From NCBI GenBank assembly GCA_030220185.1, contig JASPKZ010004202.1, positions 3,211,001-3,275,000 on the forward strand: a DNA stretch of 64,000 bases, in the 5' to 3' direction. Origin of the DNA: Diploptera punctata. Its lineage: Eukaryota; Arthropoda; Insecta; Blattodea; Blaberidae. Positions within the stretch are counted from its first letter, which is position 1. The number at the start of each line of letters is the position of its first letter. Position numbers and translations under genes: made by a program. Below the pieces are notes generated by a model. That model was not told the origin of the DNA. It searched no databases and saw nothing but the letters and a program-made list of their open reading frames with translations. Below are positions 43,527 through 55,049 of the stretch, piece by piece.

Positions 43527-43968
43527 ATAAGTAATGCCACGAGTGATTTCCAAATTATCGATAAATTCACGACTCACGAAGTGAGGAGTGAATTTATCTA
43601 GAGAATTTGGAAATCAAGAGTGGCATTTGTTAGGACTATTTAACGAATAAAATTAAGCTGTTTACTCAAAAATCATTATTTAACTATAGTTATTTTAAAA
43701 TATTTATATATTTAATGTAAACGGCGATGTTTGAAAACAAATGAGAAACGATAGGTACGCTTCTATTGCTTCATTTGTCTATCACTGCAACCAGATCATA
43801 CTATTTATTGCCAAAGGAACGCAATATTGTAAGGAGGAGCTTTCTTTAATATGGTAATTATAACACTGATAAATATTTGGTGAAACACGACTCTGATTGG
43901 TTTTAAAACAGAAATCATTGAAACGTGATTGGTCATTGACTCACATTTGGGGCATGAGTTAAATAGTC
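43527..43968 (+). repeat. P/U unit copy E (internally deleted)
   Basis: Complete palindrome P (43527-43634), GACTATTTAAC at 43635, U with about 200 bases lost between CAATATTGTAAG and GAGGAGCTTTC, end GTTAAATAGTC. Confidence 0.85.
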
Positions 43969-44756
43969 ATAAGTAATGCCACGAGTGATTTCCAAATTAG
44001 CGATAAATTCTCTAGACTATTTAACTCATGCCCCAAATGGGACTCAATGGCCAATCACGTTTCAATGATTTCTGTTTTACAACCAATCAGAGTCGTGTTT
44101 CACAAAATATTTATCAGTGTTATAATTACCATATTAAAGAAAGATGCTCCTTTTTAATATTCTGAACAGGTCTGACCATTATTTTGCGGTGACTGAGCCT
44201 GTAAGAAATACGGCTACCAGATTGTATATATAGTGCATGAATGTCAACACATGCCGCATGCGGGAGTTAATATAAAAACATTTGTAGCAATTGATTACAC
44301 CACCAAAAAAAGAAACCACTGTTTTACTTTCTTAAATGTATTTTTTCCCAGGTAACAATCCAGAAAAATATAATTGTCATATTTACATCATACGGCATCA
44401 GAAATGAATTAATATACAGTTTGATGTGTTTCATTTTTTCTCCACTAGAGAGCATTCTTACAATATTGCGTTCCTTTGGCAATAAATAGTATGATCTGGT
44501 TGCAGTGATAAACAAAAGAAGCAGATGAAGCGTACCTATCGCTTCTCATTTGTTTTCAAACATCGCCGTTTACATTAAATAAATATATATTTTAAAATAA
44601 CTATAGTTAAATAATGATTTGTGAGTAAACAGCTTAATTTTATTCGTTAAATAGTCCTAACAAATGCCACTCTTGATTTCCAAATTCGCTAGATAAATTC
44701 ACTCCTCACTTCGTGAATTTATCGATAATTTGGAAATCACTCGTGGCATTACTTAT
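43969..44756 (-). repeat. P/U unit copy C
   Basis: Half P (43969-44014), full-length minus U (44015-44656, 642 bases, both 11-mers intact) and complete P (44657-44756). Confidence 0.88.
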
Positions 44757-45428
44757 GACTATTTAACTCATGCCCCAAATGGGAGTCAATGACCAATCAC
44801 GTTTCAATGATTTCTGTATTACAACCAATCAGAGACGTGTTTCACGAAATAATTATCAACGTTAGGATTATCATATATTAAGTCAAAGCTCCTCCTTTTT
44901 AATATTCTGAACAGGTCTGACCGTTATTTTGCAGTGACTGAGCCTATAACAAATACGGCTACCAGATTGTATATAATAGTGCTTACATGTCAACATTTGT
45001 AGCAATTGATTATACCACCAAAAAAAGAAACCACTGTTTGCACTTTCTTAAATGTATACGACATCAAAAATGAATTAATATACAGATTGATGTTTTCATT
45101 TTTTCTCCACTAGAGAGCATTCTTACAATATTGCGTTCCTTTGGCAATAAATAGTATGATCTGGTTGCAGTGATAACACAAAGAAGCAGTAGAAGCGTAG
45201 GCTACCTATCGTTTCTCATTAGTTTTTCAAACATCACCGTTTACTTTAAATATAAAAATATTTTTAAATAACTGTAGTTAAATAATGATTTGTGAGTAAA
45301 CAGCTTAATTTTATTCGTTAAATAGTCCTAACAAATGCCACTCTTGATTTCCAAATTCGCTAGATAAATTCACTCCTCACTTCGTGAATTTATCGATAAT
45401 TTGGAAATCACTCGTGGCATTACTTATG
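44757..45428 (-). repeat. P/U unit copy D
   Basis: Minus U (44757-45327, small deletions) followed by complete P. With copy C it forms a tandem U-P-U-P with period about 742 bases. Confidence 0.88.
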
Positions 45429-45484
45429 ATAATTCTAGGAATTTTAAACAGGAACAAATCTTTTGCCGGGACCAAGACCAAGAT

Positions 45485-45690
45485 TTAACATTAGAAAATC
45501 AGAAGGGGTATATTAGAGGATGTGAAGAATTTGAGTATTCGGGGTAAAAATACATAAATTGGAGAGACAAAAAAGTGACACTAATAAGAGAATGAATGAA
45601 GGTAGAACAATAACAGCAATTCTAAATTATGTCTATAGAACAGACATATAACCACGAAAAACGAATTAAAAAATATATAATTTAATAGTG
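45485..45690 (+). pseudogene. LINE2 scrap
   Basis: GAGGATGTGAAGAATTTGAG and later pieces resemble 31860-32000. Highly decayed. Confidence 0.4.
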
Positions 45691-45991
45691 AGAAGTAGGC
45701 CTACTACTACTACTATTGCGTGACAGTGACGTGGCACCGTCCAAGGCTCTGCATACTGATGCACATGGTGCGTCCTGGCAGTTAATTCCTTCGTGGCTAT
45801 CATTATAGGATTGTGGTTCATTTAATCCTAGCCATCATGATAAGATGGTTTCTTTTTGGTCTGTGTATCTGGATGATAGATTGTGGATATATCCACATAG
45901 TATATTGATATCAAGTCGCACTATTGAGTACAACTCGCTATCACATTCCATGCGAACACCTCGCACAATCTATTTATTGGTTCTCTTTAAC

Positions 45992-46016
45992 TTTAACCTA
46001 TATTACACAGGTTAAA
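45992..46016 (-). other. 3' region hairpin 1, copy 2
   Basis: TTTAACCT pairs with AGGTTAAA at the place of the 3706-3732 hairpin. Confidence 0.55.
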
Positions 46017-46156
46017 AATCCTGTGCAAGAAGAGGAATCTCTCCATAGGAGAGGGTAATTCAGCCAATAATGGCCAAAGACCCTGGAGATATTCATCAAC
46101 TTGCTGCCCTAGTTGTAATGTTGGCAATTGCTGGCCCTGACCTTGAACATTGCTGT

Positions 46157-46570
46157 TCACCGTTTTGTTTTTGGGAAGAGATGCCTTTCTTTAAGGATTG
46201 AGAGAAGGTTATATTGGGTTGGACTTTCACCGAAGTGAAAGTCCTTGGTTTGAGATATATTTGGTTTGGGTTGGGCTACCCTATTATAATTCTCCAGCGC
46301 CGCCTGGAAAACAGGGCAGCCGCGATAGGATGCTGGATGTCCATTCGCCCCGCAATTTGCACACTTTAGCAAATTTGCATTTCTCTGTGCAGAGGCCTTA
46401 ATTGGACAGTCCTTATGTCCATGGGCCTCGGCACAGATTACGCAGCGTGGCGTCCGGCAGCATGCGGAATATATATGGTTGAAAGACTGGCATCTAAAAC
46501 ATTGTTTAAGGCCAGTCCTTGGTTTATAAGATTCAATTGATACAACACAGTAAACGAGCCGCTTCAGGTC
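46157..46570 (-). pseudogene. Jockey-like ORF1 C-terminus, copy 2
   Basis: 138 codons open: DLKRLVYCVVSIESYKPRTG, then CFRCQSFNHIYSACC, CVICAEAHGHKDC and CANCGANGHPASYRGC, three Cys/His knuckles as in copy 1, and a short C-terminal tail. Just upstream a T7 run (46572-46578, A7 on the coding strand) marks a frameshift; the preceding frame continues ILELERTAEAL. Positions 46698-47149 hold nothing I recognise. Confidence 0.75.
46221..46244 (-). other. 3' region hairpin 2, copy 2
   Basis: GGACTTTCAC-CGAA-GTGAAAGTCC, a perfect 10-bp stem with a 4-base loop, equivalent to 3937-3959 with a compensated pair. Confidence 0.65.
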
Positions 46571-47149
46571 GTTTTTTTGAGAGCCTCAGCTGTCCGCTCA
46601 AGTTCTAGAATGAATATGGGGAGAGGTTTCTCTACATTATCTTTCTTTGCAATAATTTGTCTGATACTTTTTAAAGGAAATCCCAAAGAAGTAGGCCTAA
46701 TGTTACATATGGAGCTGAAGCTTAGAAATTCAGCCAAAAACTTATGTCGATAGAAATGATTTCATGAGGAGAGCAGCAAGATGTTGAAAATTGGAAAAAA
46801 AATAAAAAAAATAAAAAAAATAAAGTCATGCCAGAAAAAAAATTATTATTAAATATTCAGTAGTATATGATGAAATATATTGTTAGGATACGGATGTAGG
46901 ACGCCCCAAGGTCATAAGCACAATAAGAGGAAAAATAAATAACTTATAATAATGAAAATATATATCTATTATAGGAAAAATAAGTAAATAATTTTATATT
47001 AATGAATAAAATATATTAAGTATAATGGAGCCATTATTAAAATCTAACAATATTAGAACCACAATTTAGGGATTTAGGCCCTTTTTCGCTACCGAAGTGT
47101 TAACCCTCAACTAGGTTATAACATATATAATATGTCAAATTGGTTCGGG

Positions 47150-47345
47150 CTTTTACAACGAATACAAGAAGGAAGGTTACTCAGAAAAATATAGGAATGG
47201 TGTCCACCTGGAAGAAGAACGAAAGAAAGGAAAACTTCGAAACTCATGGATGCAGGAAATAAAAAATTGGAATGAGAAGAAGAGGACTGGATGACATGGA
47301 TAGGATGGATAGGGACGAGTGGAGAAGGAAAATAAAACGTTAGAC
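47150..47345 (+). pseudogene. LINE2 3' scrap
   Basis: GGAATGGTGTCCACCTGG..AGA and GGATAGGGACGAGTGGAG, in the style of the 32280-32440 end. Frames broken. Confidence 0.5.
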
Positions 47346-47441
47346 ACAAAAATATATGTAAACATTGAAAATATGTATATAAATCCAATTATTATTAATA
47401 TTAATATCATATTCTTATTCTTCTTGGTTTTGGTGTAAGGC

Positions 47442-47990
47442 GTGCTATTATGCATTGCAGAGACTTTTGATGTCCCAACTCCTTTCAAAAAACATTAAAC
47501 TGAAAATATGTAAAACTATTATTCTACCAGTTATACTATATGGGTGCGAAACATGGACTCTTCCTTTAAGGGAGGAAAGGAGATTACAAGTATTTGAGAA
47601 TAAAGTACTTAGGAAAATTTTTGGACCAAAGAGAGATGAACAGACAGGTGAATGGAGAAAGACTACATAACAATGAACTACATGGTCTTTATAGGAAGCC
47701 AAATATAATAAGAACAGTTAAGTCTCGTAGACTGCGTTGGGCAGGACATGTTGCACGTATGGGGAATGAAAGACGTGCATGGAATCTTCTTGTAGGAAAG
47801 CCAGAGGGAAAACACCCAGTTGGTAGACCAAGAATGAGGTGGGAGAATAACATTAACTATGATTTGAGGGAAGTAGATTATACAGGTAATGATTGGAAAA
47901 CATTAGCTCAGGATAGGGATGTATGGAGAGCTTATGTCCGCGCGGCCATGAACCTACGGGTTCGATAGTGCCAGTGAGTAAGTAAGTAAG
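47442..47990 (+). pseudogene. RTE1 LINE, 5'-truncated, clean insertion
   Basis: 549 bases flanked by an exact 13-bp duplication TTTGGTGTAAGGC (47429-47441, 47991-48003). Coding pieces: MQRLLMSQLLSKNIKLKICK, LYGCETWTLPLREERRLQVF, RLRWAGHVARMGNERRAWN, ending AMNLRVR; one frameshift near 47660. Tail GTGAGTAAGTAAGTAAG. Positions 48004-48611 hold nothing I recognise. Confidence 0.92.
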
Positions 47991-48611
47991 TTTGGTGTAA
48001 GGCAATGACTCACAAATGAGTTTCCCGTTCTTCATAAGCAGAGAGCATTAAAACGAACTGGAAGTCGTTATTTCCAGAGAGTCTAGCGTCTGCTGGAACC
48101 TAATATCATATAGTAACAGATAAAAAAAGAGGATTCAGCGCTGCATTGCATTTGTAGAGTAAGTGAAATGAAATACATTTCTTTATTTACTGGAGCAATA
48201 TCAGATTCCGTGTGAAGTTGTGGAAGCCCCGGTCGCCGTCTCTGTTATACATATTTCATACTGAATGCAAGATGGCGCTGCTTTTTTAGATGAGTCCGGG
48301 CCGGGTGTGAGCGCATTGCGGACCGACACATCTTGTGGCTGACATACAAAAAAAAAAAACTCCAACCATGCTCCTACTATACTATCTGCGGGTGTGCATA
48401 CATCACCTAACCGCTCTCTCACCCTACTTGTTTATAATTTGCTTTTGTTTATTCATAAGTTTTTTTTTAGTTGCAAGATTCCACATTTTTATACCAATAC
48501 TAGAGGACCCGACATACGTTATCCTGCCCGAATTATTATCAGGTCAATTGATCTCGAACTTCCGTGAATGTTTTAACAGTCAATTTTTTTTTTTTTTGTA
48601 TTTGAAGAAAT

Positions 48612-48654
<43 letters not shown>
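48612..48654. repeat. (AAT)n
   Basis: AAT triplets directly before a LINE2 fragment. Confidence 0.9.
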
Positions 48655-48657
<3 letters not shown>

Positions 48658-49020
48658 TTGGAAACACCATCTTGATATGGCCATCATCGTCATCATCATC
48701 CTTATCATTATCATCATCATCATCATCCTTCACCGGTGTGGAAAGCAACGGGAAGCTACCACACCTACAATTCCCTAGTAAAGCTGCAAGCATAGCATGA
48801 AAATGCTATGATTGTAGTGAAGGACCTGCCTTCGGGCAGAATTACTATGGATTGATCTTGAAAGAATGAGTTCAAATCGGATCCCCAAAGCTGTTTATAA
48901 TTATATACCAAGAGGACGAAGATCACTGGGCCGTCCTATGAAACGCTGGAGGGAAAATTTTCTATAGGATTGTAACAGGCCTTGGCCTAATACTTGGAAG
49001 GAAGAAGAAGAAGAAGAAGA
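48655..49020 (+). pseudogene. LINE2 3' end split by a truncated SINE-A
   Basis: AAATTTGGAAACACCATCTTG continues after the SINE with AAGAATGAGTTCAAATCGG and RGRRSLGRPMKRWRENFL, tail (GAAGAA)n. The empty site is intact in the copy at 58285-58310. Confidence 0.85.
48676..48859 (+). mobile_element. SINE-A, 5'-truncated
   Basis: Only the 3' half (from TATGGCCATCATCG to TACTATGGATTG), flanked by ATCTTGA on both sides. Hairpin CTGCC-TTCG-GGCAG intact. Confidence 0.85.
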
Positions 49021-49029
49021 AAAAGATAA

Positions 49030-50710
49030 TAATGCTTTATTTTAGCTGGCAGAGTTAAGGCCATAAGGTCTTCTCTTTAAAGCAGAATTTTAATATTATA
49101 ATAAATATGAAAGTTGAAGTTAATAATTTTGTATTTTAAAATTATTTTAATATTTAAATATAACTTAAATAAATAAAATCATCTAAATAATTCATTGTTG
49201 GTTATTGTTAAATAAAAATGTCTCAGTAACAATTAAAGAAATTGTATTACATAATAATCTTTGTAAAGAATGCTTTTAAAAATTGTTTTAAGTCATTGTT
49301 GTCAGAATTATAAATCCTTCTGTTATAACTGTAATAAGAACACCTGCTTAACTTCATATTCTAAAATGAAAGTAAACTAAACTCTGATTGGATGTTAAAA
49401 CAATTAACTTTCTTATTTAACAAATCAATTTAAACCTTATGTTTAAAGGACTATTAACTAATAGAACTTAAAAATAGCATCATGTGATGTAATAATGTTC
49501 TTTAAAATTATAAAAGAATTACACTAGTCAATCTGCATACAACTTTCCACAAAGATAGAAGCAAGAAGAGTTCTCAAGATAAAATGTAATATTTAATACA
49601 AGAATAATTGATTCTAGAAAAGAAAAGAAATTATTTTAATTGATAGTGTAGAATATACCACTTACATTTACTTAATCTGCTGGGAACCTACAAAGTGAAT
49701 AAATTTGTAATTATTTCTACAAGAAACATTTTTTTATGATTTTGAAGTGTTTTCCTATCCAGTGTACCAACTTCCGACCTTGAGAAGAGAATCCGGCTCT
49801 ACCGAAAATTAAACCCAACCTGAACCAGTAATTCTTTTTGGGACACCAATCCTTCTTCAAAAATGTTACTACAATATCGGGAATGAAGAGAATTACTGCT
49901 TCAAAATGTAACCACAACGTGGGACAGCAATTTACTTCTTCATCTACCACTCAACCAGCGAATAGTAGAATTATAACAAAAATGACATACATGTCACAAT
50001 TTTAAGATATAATTAAAATACAGACTAAACAAAATACAGTGATGATGTGATCTAATACTAGCTAATACTAACAAAAACACAGAATATAATAAGATTTAAA
50101 TTATATAAAATAAAGTAAGTAGCTTCTTAGATGATTATAATGGAATTCTCCATATAGTTGTTATGCAGTTAATGTTTTCATTGTGTGGAACTTAAGATAT
50201 CAGTTAATTTGGATTTAAATAATGATAGCGATTGACAGTCCCTGACATGACTGGGAAGTGAGTTCCATGCTCTAGTCATAGATATTGTGTAAGATTCAGA
50301 GTATAGACAGGTCCTGTGTTGTGGTATCAAAAGTAAAGAAGAGTCTTGTGATCTTGTTCCTAAATTGTGACGAGTCGATAAATTTTGAAAACGTGTTGTT
50401 AAATAACTTGGTAAATATGTGTGCAGAATTTGGAATAGTAAGGTATGTGAATGTAAAGTTCTTCTGCCATTTAGGCGTAGCCATGATAAGCCCTGAAATG
50501 AAGGAGACACGTGGTCATAACGACGGAGATTGAATATAAATCGAATGCACGCATTATGAGCACGCTGTAGTCTGTCAGATAGATCAGTTGTCAGATTAGT
50601 CAGTAGTATGTCGCAGTAGTCGAAGTGTGGCATTATAAGAGTCTGTACAAGTATTTGTTTTAATTTTGTAGGAAGGAAGTTTTTGAATTTTGTTCTGATA
50701 AGCAAAAAAT
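49030..50710 (-). pseudogene. CR1-like LINE, longest copy, with an ~870-bp insertion
   Basis: Minus frame of about 175 codons at 50178-50705: VQTLIMPHFDYCDILLTNLT, DRLQRAHNACIRFIFNLRRY, GLSWLRLNGRRTLHSHTLLF, MTRAWNSLPSHVRDCQSLSL. That is the post-RT region of CR1/Kiri-like ORF2. The 3' terminus with TTTAGCTGGCAGAGTTAAGG is at 49036. Between TTCTCTT (49072) and CACTCAACCAG (about 49945) the 3' UTR is split by an AT-rich stretch I cannot classify. Confidence 0.75.
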
Positions 50711-51115
50711 ATTAAAAATACAAAACAAAATCGTTAGCAAATAGAAAAAAAGTCTTATATAACCCGCAGAGCCACCTACCGGGTTCAATTGTGACTCTAA
50801 ATTATCCAGGGACCCCCTCAAGCTCACACAACTTCATGAAAATCGGTCCAGTCGTTTAGAAGTAGTTCAGTGACATATACACACGTACAGAATAGCCTAC
50901 ATGTTATCCTGGACCAACACCAATCAAGAACTCTGACACCTGGTGAACTCAATAGCAGTGCATAGATACCACCACAAGATATGCAAGATCAAGTGTTTCC
51001 ACGATCCCGGAAACAACTGTGTTTGTGAACTGTGCGAGCAACCGTGCGGCCGTTACCGTGTAACCACCTGCAAAAAATGAGCGAAATACCTGGTAGAACT
51101 CTGCAAATAATCAGT
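50711..51115 (+). other. Leader of the tandem array, Helitron-like motif
   Basis: Contains CTTCATGAAAATCGGTCCAG, TTTAGAAGTAGTTCAGTGAC and CATATACACACGTACAG, a block I recall from insect Helitron-like and other repeats. Also CCCGCAGAGCCACCTACCGG. No ORF. Confidence 0.35.
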
Positions 51116-53911
51116 GACGTTTTATTTCGTAGTTCCTAGGCAACAAAACCTATACTTTACATTATAACAAAACGGGCTATCAAAACATAAAATACAGGTT
51201 AAACAAAACGTAAAATACACTTTAATGATGATTTCCTATAACTACACAAATAAACTTTCCTTGACTTTCCTGAAGTATAAAATATTTGACGTTTTATTTC
51301 GTAGTTCCTAGGCAACAAAACCTACGCTTTATATTTTAACAAAACGGGCTATCAAAACATAAAATACAGGTTCAACAAAACGTAAAATACACTTTTATGA
51401 TGATTTCCTATAACTACACAAATAAACTTTCCTTGACTTTCCTGGAAGTATAAAATATTTGACGTTTTATTTCGTAGTTCCTAGGCAACAAAACCTACGC
51501 TTTATATTTTAACAAAACGGGCTATCAAAACATAAAATACAGGTTCAACAAAACGTAAAATACACTTTAATGATGATTTCCTATAACTACACAAATAAAC
51601 TTTCCTTGACTTTCCTAGAAGTATAAAATATTTGACGTTTTATTTCGTAGTTCCTAGGCAACAAAACCTACGCTTTATATTTTAACAAAACGGGCTATCA
51701 AAACATAAAATACAGGTTCAACAAAACGTAAAATACACTTTTATGATGATTTCCTATAACTACACAAATAAACTTTCCTTGACTTTCCTGGAAGTATAAA
51801 ATATTTGACGTTTTATTCGTAGTTCCTAGGCAACAAAACCTACGCTTTATATTTTAAACAAAACGGGCTATCAAAATATAAAAATACAGGTTCAACAAAA
51901 CGTAAAATACACTTTAATGATGAGTTCCTATAACTACAACAAATAAACTTTCCTTGACTTTCCTAGAAGTATAAAATATTTCACGTTTTATTTCGTCAGT
52001 TCCTAGGCAACAAAACCTACGCTTTATATTTTAACAAAACGGGCTATCAAAACATAAAATACAGGTTCAACAAAACGAAAAATACTCTTTAATGATGATT
52101 TCCTATAACTACACAAATAAACTTTCCTTGAATTTCCTAGAAGTATAAAATATTTGACGTTTTATTTCGTAGTTCCTAGGCAACAAAACCTACGCTTTAT
52201 ATTTTAACAAAACGAGCTATCAAAACATAAAATACAGGTTTCAACAAAATGTAAAATACACTTTTATGATGATTTCCTATAACTACAACAAATAAACTTT
52301 CCTTGACATTCCTGGAAGTATAAAATATTTGACGTTTTATTTCGTAGTTCCTAGGCAACAAAACCTACGCTTTATATTTTAACAAAACGGGCTATCAAAA
52401 CATAAAATACAGGTTCAACAAAACGTAAAATACACTTTAATGATGATTTCCTATAACTACACAAATAAACTTTCCTTGACTTTCCTAGAAGTATAAAATA
52501 TTTGACGTTTTATTTCGTAGTTCCTAGGCAACAAAACCTACGCTTTATATTTTAACAAAACGGGCTATCAAAACATAAAATACAGGTTTCAACAAAACGA
52601 AAAATACACTTTAATGATGATTTCCTATAACTAAAAACAAATAAACTTTCCTTGAATTTCCTAGAAGTATAAAATATTTGACGTTTTATTTCGTAGTTCC
52701 TAGGCAACAAAACCTACGCTTTATATTTTAACAAAACGGGCTATCAAAACATAAAATACAGGTTCAACAAAACGTAAAATACACTTTTATGATGATTTCC
52801 TATAACTAACAAAACAAATAAACTTTCCTTGACTTTCCTGGAAGTATAAAATATTTGACGTTTTATTTCGTAGTTCCTAGGCACAAAACAAAACCTACGC
52901 TTTATATTTTAACAAAAACGGGCTATCAAAACATAAAATACAGGTTCAACAAAACGTAAAATAACTTTTATGATGATTTCCTATAACTACAAAACAAACA
53001 TATAACTTTCCTTGACTTTCCTGGAAGTATAAAATATTTGACGTTTATTTCCGTAGTTCCTAAGGCAACAAAACCTACGCTTTATATTTTAAACAAAACG
53101 GGCTATCAAAAACATAAAATACAGGTTCAACAAAACGTAAAATAACACTTTAATGATGATTTCCTATAACTACACAATAAACTTTCCTTGACTTCCTAGC
53201 AGTATAAAATATTTGACGTTTTATTTCGTAGTTCCTAGGCAACAAAACCTACGCTTTATATTTTAACAAAACGAGCTATCAAAACATAAAATACAGGTTC
53301 AACAAAACGTAAAATACACTTTAATGATGATTTCCTATAACTACACAAATAAACTTTCCTTGACTTTCCTGGAAGTATAAAATATTTGACGTTTTATTTC
53401 GTAGTTCCTAGGCAACAAAACCTATACTTTACATTATAAACAAAACGGGCTATCAAAACATAAAATACAGGTTCAACACAAAACGTAAAATACACTTTAA
53501 TGATGATTTCCTATAACTACACAAATAAACTTTTCCTTGACTTTCCTAGAAGTATAAAATATTTGACGTTTTTATTTCGTAGTTCCTAGGCAACAAAACC
53601 TACGCTTTATATTTTAACAAAACGGGCTATCAAAACATAAAATACAGGTTCAACAAAACGTAAAATACACTTTTATGATGATTTCCTATAACTACACAAA
53701 TAAACTTTCCTTGACTTTCCTGGAAGTATAAAATATTTGACGTTTTATTTCGTAGTTCCTAGGCAACAAAACCTACGCTTTATATTTTAACAAAACGGGC
53801 TATCAAAACATAAAATACAGGTTCAACAAAACGTAAAATACACTTTAATGATGATTTCCTATAACTACACAAATAAACTTTCCTTGACTTTCCTGGAAGT
53901 ATAAAATATTT
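51116..53911. repeat. Satellite-like array, 16 units of ~173 bp
   Basis: Units start GACGTTTTATTTCGTAG at 51116, 51288, 51461, 51634, 51807, 51982, 52156, 52331, 52504, 52680, 52857, 53040, 53215, 53388, 53565 and 53739. Lengths are 172-183, the longer ones from small A-rich insertions. Linked variants (CTTTAATG with CCTAGAAG; CTTTTATG with CCTGGAAG) define unit types. No coding frame survives. The array ends inside AAAATATTT, which is shared with U. Confidence 0.95.
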
Positions 53912-54678
53912 ATATATTTAATGTAAACGGCGATGTTTTAAAACAAATGAGAAATGTTTGGTTATGTTTCATTTGTTCATCCATTGCGACTAGATCATAA
54001 TATTATTTATTGCCAAACAGGATCGCAACATTGTAGAATGCACCCTAGTGGAGAGAAAAATAAACATATCAGGCTGTATATTATAACCAACATAATAGGT
54101 TATTAATTCATTTTATAGTAAAAAACTCTGTAAAATCATTATTTAAAAACACAATTATTGAACACACAATTATCAAATGTGTAGGTCTAAGGCATCTATT
54201 CATTTTTAGTTAAATTTACAGTGGGAGTAAACACTATGAGGTATTTATATTAATAAATGAGTTGGAGAAAATGTTTTAACATCTCACCTCACAAAGTTGC
54301 GTGTTTTCACGATACCGATTTCATAAGTATAGTATTACTTCCATCTTCAGTCAAATTCCAACTGAATTTGTTGGAATTTGACTGAAGATGGAAGTAATAC
54401 TATACTTATGAAACCGGTATCGTGAAGACACGCAACTTTGTGAGGTGAGATGTTAAAACATTTTCTCCAACTCATTTATTAATCATTATTTGCTATATTC
54501 AATGTATTTGTTGGAGAGCCAGTCACTGCAAAATAATGCTCTGACCTGTTCAGAATATTAAAAAGGAGGAGCTTTGTTTATTTTGGTAAACAGATTTCGA
54601 TAAATATCGAGGTGAAACACGACTGTGATTGGTTGTAAAACAAAATTCATTGAAAGGTGATTGGCCACTGACTCCCAT
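53901..54678 (+). repeat. P/U unit copy H, partial, with nested foldback
   Basis: U from AAAATATTTATATATTTAATG to GGCCACTGACTCCCATC, variant subtype of copies F and I; split at 54145-54480. Its left portion is replaced by the satellite array. Positions 54679-55049 hold nothing I recognise. Confidence 0.8.
54145..54480. mobile_element. Foldback element with 114-bp arms
   Basis: Inverted arms at 54249-54362 and 54370-54483, nearly perfect, around a 7-base loop, preceded by about 100 unpaired bases. The target duplication AATCATTATTT is exact (54134-54144 and 54481-54491). The arms carry GATACCGATTTCATAAG / CTTATGAAACCGGTATC. Confidence 0.85.
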
Positions 54679-55049
54679 CACCGAGACGCTTTAAATGGGT
54701 AATATCAGCAGACTACTGAAGTAGGCTGAAATGGCGCTGATTCTCTTGAATGTACTATAGATAAAGCTGGCAGTGAAACTCATTGTGGGCTCCAGTGTTA
54801 ATGGATAGTGAACAGAGTGTATCTAATGGGCAAGGTAAGGAGAAAGATGGAGAGAACTAGCTTCTTCAAAAGAGGGAAAGAGAAGGAGATGCATGAAGGG
54901 CAAATAATAAATGGACATGGGTCAGTGGTTCAGCAGGACTTGCGTCATAATCTACCCTCAACCCATACCCTCGTTAAGAGCTTCTCCAGTGTTGGCAAAA
55001 TATACACGAAGAAATGCGTACATCCCAGGTGAATACCAATATTTGCTAA

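Larger units (their letters stand above)
45700..46697 (-). mobile_element. Gag-only Jockey-like element, copy 2 (5'-truncated)
   Basis: Collinear with copy 1 from the PRE_C2HC region of ORF1 to the 3' end: shared landmarks CAGCCAATAATGGCC, CAATTGCTGGCCCTGACC, the two hairpins and the final GGCACCGTCCAAGGC/CTGCATACTGATGC block. The tail is (AGT)n instead of GTCA. Here too the ORF1 stop is followed directly by this 3' region, without ORF2. Divergence from copy 1 is large. Confidence 0.8.

Noticed and set aside
48539..48793. Asp-rich frame (DDDDDNDKDDDD) on the minus strand
   Set aside because: Produced by the (ATC)n tract in SINE-A and the adjacent (AAT)n.
51116..53911. CRISPR-like array
   Set aside because: Repeats are contiguous ~173-base units with no unique spacers, and the context is a eukaryotic genome.
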